A stretch of DNA of 64,000 bases, from NCBI GenBank assembly GCA_043228905.1, contig JBHGNT010000001.1:36766001-36830000 (forward strand), in the 5' to 3' direction. How positions within the stretch are numbered: the first letter of the stretch is position 1; every line of letters starts with the position of its first letter. The translations under genes and the position numbers were made by a program. Origin of the DNA: Azolla caroliniana. Lineage: Eukaryota; Polypodiophyta. A model generated the notes under the pieces. That model was given only the letters and a program-made list of their open reading frames with translations. It did no database searches and was not told the DNA's origin. Of this stretch, positions 58,342-64,000 are shown one piece after another.

Positions 58342-58649
58342 ATGCATTTAGCTTAAGATATTGTTTAAAAGTAATTGTTACATGAAATGCACCCATTTTG
58401 TCCAATCTAATCATCAAGCATCTTTAAACTTCATTAAATGATATATAAAGGCAAACTTTCATATCATGCTTTAGCATGAGATGTTTAAAATAGTTAAGTT
58501 TCTTATTGATTGGAGGGGTTAGTCTAGACACTAGAAAGAATACCATCAATGGGAACCCACCCTTCATTGGCACAATATTAGAAGCATCACGAGCATTTTG
58601 GTACACCCAAACATTGTCCTTTTCTACTAGTCTGCATGAGTAGCCAATA
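58342..58649. other. Spacer between LTR-like repeat and LINE tail
   Basis: About 300 bp of AT-rich sequence. I see no recognizable feature. Confidence 0.4.
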
Positions 58650-60612
58650 TTTTTTCTTTTCTTTTCCAAAAAAACACTACCTTGCATTAGTTAGCAAATA
58701 GAATACAACATCGTTTACCCAAATCCACAATGGGATCAACATATACAACTTGGAGGAACAACTCCAAAACTATCAAACAAAAACAGCAAAAACTCAATTG
58801 ATCCTTAACTCAAACAAAACTGAAATAAACCCTATTTTACCCCGACTCTACATTTACCAACTAACTCTTTTCTAACAGCATTATCCGGGTAACATGACTA
58901 TACTAACCCACGTTTGCGTCAGCTATACATACATAATTACAACCCATGTACAATATTGGGAGCCATCGGTGGAAATAGCCACCTAGGCGCTTGGTAATTC
59001 CACTTAGGCCTCGATGAAGATTTTGACTATCTTGGGAGAGTTATTCCATTTCAGCAAGAACTTTGACATTGCCCTTTCTGCTTCTTCCGATTCCCCCTTA
59101 ATTGAATCATACCGACCGCTCAACCAAGCCACAAGATCAAACCAGATATTTAACATCATCTCCCTGCATGAGAGCTTTTGTTGTTGAAAAACAAACTTAC
59201 AACGCATGATCCAAATGTGCCTAGCCGTTAAACAAGCCATCATAAGCCAAATCTCCTCAAAAAATTCAGAATTTGTGCCCGATCTCACCCCATCACATTG
59301 GAACACGCTACCACCCTACATTATAAATCCATGACCTTATGGGTTTAACCGTTCACCCCAGCTTTCCCCTTCTAGAGACAATCCTTGTATTGAGCCCCAC
59401 ACAACATTCCCTTTCACACCACAAGCTGCCACAATTCCAAGGCTTCTACTCCAAATGGTAAATGCCTCTGTACAATTCCAAAAATAGTGAGAGATTGATT
59501 CCAAAGCATGTCCACATAACTTACAGCCAACCTCACCACCACGAGAACTCAACCACTCGCCTATAGGTATCGTCTTGTGGCTAAGAATCCACAACCAAGT
59601 CTTAATTTTTTCTGGCATATCCAATGCTCGTAGTCTCTTCCAAAACGACTTCAAATCGTCGTCTGAAATGCCTTTATCCTTCCAACTATTGCGAATCATT
59701 ACAACACCCACGGTTATGGAGCCAATGATCGTCTTCCTAACTTGGTATTGTACTCAAAAAACTTTTTCAACTTGTTTGTTCCGAGTGTCTGCCACCATAC
59801 CTCTAAGGGATCCCACTCCAAATCATGTAAGGGCTTGTTATCGAAAAGCCATATTTTACAATCATGATCCGTGTCTTAGGGTTTGGGTTCAATTGCCACC
59901 TCCTACCCTCCAACACTGCCACCCACACAGCCAACCACCTACCATTATTTGTCAAAGAAGTTAGGTTACCCCACAACTGATCCTCGCTAGTTGAGCACCT
60001 ACCACGGATAAGTTGTGTGTCACCCTCACCTACAAACCAGCCTGACCAAACTGCCTCTTCCGCAGTCAACTTACCTAATCCATCAACAACCCCTTCTATC
60101 AGATGGGTCACCTTCTCTAGTCTTCCAGTAATCTTACAACTAACAACCTGACCCGCCTGCCTCTTCATGTCGAAGACCTCCCAATCGTGTATCGACCTAA
60201 TCTTGTACCCTAGCATCCTCCCCCAAGGCAAGTACTTTTGTTGTCCAAGCATCATACCATCTTCACTTCGAATCCTAGTTTTCCAAAACAGCGGTAGTCA
60301 TAGCTATTCATCCCGTGTTTTCGGTTGCATTAAGACCAAACTTGACCATGCCTTCATTATGGTGCGAACCACCCTATCCTCCATGCTAGCTGGTTCTTTC
60401 AACTTTAGAGCTGGACTGAACAACCACCATGTATTTGCCTGCCAAGGACCACGATTCCTAGGACACCAAAGGTCAACTCTATTCCTAAGGAGCACCTTCC
60501 ATAATTCTGGTCTGGGTTGCAAACTTCGCACCAAAAGCTTACCAAGTAGAGCCTTACTTTGGTGAACCAAATCCACCAGTCCAAGTCCTCCCTGATTCTT
60601 TGTCTTATTATT
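58650..60612 (-). pseudogene. L1-type LINE, RT end to 3' tail
   Basis: From 60612 downward: NQGGLGLVDLVHQSKALLGK (end of RT), a connector with several frames (60304-60576, 59803-60255), then SFWKRLRALDMPEKIKTWLW and the zinc finger CKLCGHALESISHYFWNC in the 59337-59711 frame. FFEEIWLMMACLTARHIWIM follows at 59004-59306. The tail motif and T-rich stretch (A-rich on minus) are at 58650-58700. Multiple frameshifts; truncated before the catalytic FADD. Confidence 0.87.
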
Positions 60613-61199
60613 TCTAATGGCAAAACTTTGAAATAGCCCCTAATTTAACGTTATTTCCTCAAATTCCCCTAAACATGTTCAACTCCTCAAATGCTACTAA
60701 CCCATGTTTCTTGTTTTCCCTAAATGCCTTTGGTGAATCCATTCTTGAGTATTATTAACTTATTTGAGCAATAGGGTATTGACAAGTTGTCCTCTTCATC
60801 TTCGATTATATGTGCTATTACAGTAGTTTATATACTCCCTTCTATCTCATTCACAATTGACCACGGTCATTCTAATAACAAAAATATATTTCAGAGTTTT
60901 GGGTGTTATTATTTAGAACCTAGTTTCAATAATTATGTGGTCAATCTACTTCCCTCGGTAACCTTGGTAAACCTAATGTTGAATGTTATTTTAGCAATTA
61001 TATTATCATGTTTGTCCACTTCTTCTTCTTCTTTCTTCTTTCTTTTTTCAAAAAAAGATACTACATTAGTATTAGAAAACGTTGTAAGGCTATACATACA
61101 ATATATGCCACAATATACGCCACAGATCCCCTTTTTTCTAAATCCTAACCATCTGCTTAAATAAATACTTTGGTGCAGCGTAAAACCAATCCACCTTAT
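60613..61199. other. Intergenic, no gene seen
   Basis: AT-rich, with a (TTC)n-like tract near 61020-61045. ORFs here are short and hydrophobic or low-complexity without a recognized family. Confidence 0.4.
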
Positions 61200-61510
61200 C
61201 AAAAACCCGTCTATAAAATATACCTATGTCCCAGATGGCATGAAACTCCAATCTCTTAAGATCCAATTGTTGCGTATTACCTTTATACTATCCAACAAAC
61301 TTCTGAGATTATGTACAATCTCTATCCAAATCCTAGAAATTATTTGTGAAAGTCCTTCAGTCACATTTTGCAATACCTTCAGACATCGAGCCTTCCAAAT
61401 ATACCAAACTATAATACTGCTTACCAATTGCCATATTTGAGGTTTATCAATCTCTATTTGTGGATTCAAGGTATCAATTTTTTTCCATCAAACCATGTCT
61501 CACATTGTTT
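61200..61510 (-). pseudogene. L1-type LINE zf-RVT C-terminal fragment
   Basis: The frame NPQIEIDKPQIWQLVSSIIV, then WYIWKARCLKVLQNV and IWIEIVHNLRSLLDSIK, matches the LINE fragment at 50510-50760 almost residue for residue. One stop lies upstream near 61480. No tail or target duplication was identified. Confidence 0.75.
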
Positions 61511-62924
61511 GTCCACTTATCTCTTTCAAGGTTGATTAGCAAGGTTTGACGGGGCACATGGGAATATTCATGTCGTTTTGTGCACATGCATTCCCAAATC
61601 CATTTGTAATGGGTCTTGCTCCACCTCCACCACTACAATTTTCTCAAAGAGTTTATTGTAATCCATGCAAAGTGCATATAACTCCCAACAAATCAACCAC
61701 ATCAAAATCATTGTAGACTTGATTATCTCGTGTAAAATATCAATTTTTTACAAAGACGAATGCAATAGATGGTCATAAAGAGACATGAAACATGTATGAA
61801 GGGCATGAATATGTAACTATAAGATCAAGGGTGCCACTTATGAATTGCACTCCAAGAATGATTTTTCATGTGTAAAATAATGTGGATCAATTACAAATGT
61901 ACATGATTACTAGAAAGTGAGCGAGGTTATTCATGGTGGCCTTTCTCTCTACGGAGCTCCATTGTGGCTCTATGTTTGAAATAAAGAAAGAGAGAAATTG
62001 TTCACAATTGTTAAGTCTTGACTACCAACGCAACATAGGCATCGAGCATAAGAACATGACAAACTAGAGGAACAAGTCCTGGAGACATAATAGAAAACTC
62101 AATCAATCACCCAAGCAAGTGGAATAAAAAGGGGAAGTGAACAAGGGTTCATAAAAGTTAGTTATTGCATTTACAAAGAATTAATGCAAGATTATTGATA
62201 ATTGGTGGACTAGTCAATGGTTTGCTTGTTATCATAGTAAATTGACTTGAGGTAGAGAATCTCCTTGTTATCTTGCAGTTCTGATAAGATAACAATTTGG
62301 AGACCCTACACAAGGAAATCAATGGGGGGGTGGGGAGAGAGACAGAGAGATAGAGAGACAGAGAGACAGAGAGAGAGGATGGCATGTTGGAACACGATTT
62401 GAACTTCTACATTTAACGTAATGTAGAAAATTAAGGGCACAATCCATGTGCAATCTATTGCATATTTGCATGAATAATGCATCCATCTCTCATATTTCCC
62501 AAAAAATGGACATCGTGGCTGAATAAATGGACATCATAATGATGAATCGCAATCATAAAGACAAATTAAACTAAACTCTTCTTCATTGGGCATGTGCAAA
62601 ACATCTTTTAATGTCACAACACCAACATTAAAAAAAAATATCCTTGACTTATTAGGACACATTGTTGGCACACATAAGAACCACCCACAAAAGCACATTG
62701 TTGCACATCACACAATATCTAAACCTAGAATGTGTGTGTCCTAGGTAAAAAAATGCCAGATGGAGAGATGATGATCTTATGTGATGGATTTTTAGTCTAG
62801 ACATTCTAAAGAAGGGAGGTATTTATGTTATACCAATTTTTTATTTTTAGGGTTAAAGGGGGAAAAGGATCAACCAAATGAAAACAACAAACTAGCTACA
62901 ACGATATGCAAATGAGTGAGATTA
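61511..62924. other. Intergenic with a GA-rich microsatellite
   Basis: No coding sequence recognized. A (GAGACAGA)n-like tract lies at about 62336-62375. Otherwise AT-rich unique-looking sequence. Confidence 0.45.
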
Positions 62925-63195
62925 TTTGGTTATGTCCCAGGATCAATCAATATTGGAGTAAGTTGTTTTTATTGCTCAGACAACACTATTCTCGTTCAAT
63001 TTTCCATTGGAATGCAATATTATTTGGTTATGTCCCTGGATCAAGTAATTTTGGAGTAAGTTGTTTTTATTTCTGAGACAACACTATTCTCGTTCAATTT
63101 TCTCTTGGGGTGCAGTATTATGGGGTGTCCTTCATGGACAGATTATGAGGTATAAAATTACGCATGCTTCTCATGTTTTTATACGAGTGCAAAAA
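62925..63195 (+). pseudogene. LINE zf-RVT remnant with internal 91-bp tandem duplication
   Basis: GTAAGTTGTTTTTATT and GACAACACTATTCTCGTTCA occur twice, about 92 bp apart (about 62940 and 63055). The second copy continues SWGAVLWGVLHGQIMRYKI, matching TWGAVLWAVVQDKPMIYE of the LINE at 50400-50460. It ends where the LTR-like fragment begins at 63197. Confidence 0.6.
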
Positions 63196-63196
63196 T

Positions 63197-63420
63197 TGTA
63201 ATGACAGAAATCACAGAAGACAAAATTAAAATAGAGAGAGACACAAGGTTTAACGTGGGAAAACCCTGGAAAGGGAAAAACCACGGAAGTCCACTAACTC
63301 CGAACTATATCACTATGGTAAGAGGAATATACACTGGAGACTCTAAGGCAACAACCTTGAACTCCTCCTCATCTAACAGACGGTTTTACATGATCAATAT
63401 GAAATCTATAGGGTTCAGAT
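63197..63420 (-). mobile_element. LTR-end fragment related to the solo LTR at 40281
   Basis: It starts TGTAATGACAGAAATCACAG on the plus strand and carries TTTAACGTGGGAAAACCC followed by GGGAAAAACCACGG, then GGAATATACACTGGAGACTC. The same order of motifs occurs at 40281-40440. On the minus strand this would be the 3' end of an LTR, inserted into the LINE remnant. The other LTR end is not recognized. Confidence 0.5.
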
Positions 63421-64000
63421 GATGTTTTGTGGCAACGGCAAATGGCCTTTAAGAACCGATGGCAGGGACTTCACTTATTTTTGGATACGACTACTAGTCT
63501 AAAGTGGAATTATGCCATTAACTTCTTTTATGTTGCATAGTTGATAGTATTGTTCTACTTGTTTCATATATGACATCATCTGTTTGATTAGATGCGTATA
63601 CTAACTCTTGTATCGTACAATGAGAAGTGAGATGAAATGTCTCCTTCTATTTTTTCTACGTACAGTTTTCAAGTAATATTCTAAGATGCAACTTTCTTTA
63701 CAAATAAAAATAAAAATTGAGCGAGGTTATGGAATTGGCATTATTAAACAATAATAATTATATGAGTGAGTATAGTCCCTCATGTATAAACGCTCAAATG
63801 GGTGTCCACACAACCAAAACCCTCCCGTGCAAGATGGGATGCTCATACCAAAACTACCTCAAACGAGTAAAGGAATGAATCCAACATACTTTTCCAAATT
63901 CAACTCCTTCCATTCCTAGTTCAATCTTATAGAAAGTTCGATTGTCCAACTTAGGATTGGGGATTCACCATATCACTTCTATGAGAAAGATGATGAAAAT
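63421..64000. other. Intergenic to window end
   Basis: No gene or repeat recognized; AT-rich. Confidence 0.4.

Overview
The window is nuclear DNA of a land plant. It is AT-rich, has long introns bordered by GT-AG (one GC-AG), and is full of decayed retrotransposons. Three protein-coding genes can be spliced by eye into uninterrupted reading frames. They are ATP-dependent phosphoenolpyruvate carboxykinase (PCK, minus strand, 13 exons, 637 aa), the tail-anchored-protein targeting factor GET4 (plus strand, 12 exons, 314 aa) and a CBS-domain protein of the CBSX5 type (minus strand, 2 exons, 476 aa). PCK and GET4 are head-to-head with about 2.8 kb between their start codons. GET4 and the CBSX5-like gene are tail-to-tail. 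The three have unrelated housekeeping roles and show no sign of working together. The mixture of L1-type LINEs, a different LINE lineage and eroded PPR remnants suggests a fern or another early-diverging vascular plant, but that is only an inference.

Layout: 1-4.3 kb is intergenic with two possible PPR remnants. 4.3-7.6 kb holds nested 5'-truncated L1-type LINEs whose target-site duplications record the order of insertion. 7.6-9.9 kb is the 5' half of a Ty1/copia element (LTR, PBS, gag, protease, part of integrase) ending in a short tandem repeat. 10.1-11.4 kb holds an LTR-like block and G-rich minisatellite DNA. 12.35-18.23 kb is PCK with an upstream TATA box. 21.0-31.5 kb is GET4, whose introns carry tandem duplications, a partial copy of exon 4, a MITE-like element and a heptamer repeat. 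34.9-37.05 kb is the CBSX5-like gene.

37.65-44.77 kb is a full-length but dead copia element with ATATA target duplications. A LINE is inserted in its 5' LTR and a solo LTR from another family, carrying a 54-bp minisatellite, is inserted between gag and protease. 46.3-48.4 kb is a reverse transcriptase ORF of a second, non-L1-like LINE lineage, broken by a single stop. 49.8-50.0 kb has a 71-bp-arm inverted repeat. 50-64 kb is a graveyard of LINE 3' ends, LTR fragments, tandem duplications and microsatellites. I found no RNA genes and no CRISPR array.

No new biological system is evident. The most checkable unusual items are the nested insertion histories, the foldback structure at 49.8 kb, the GC-AG intron and partial exon duplication in GET4, a presequence-like N-terminus on PCK, and the nearly open reading frame of the second LINE lineage.
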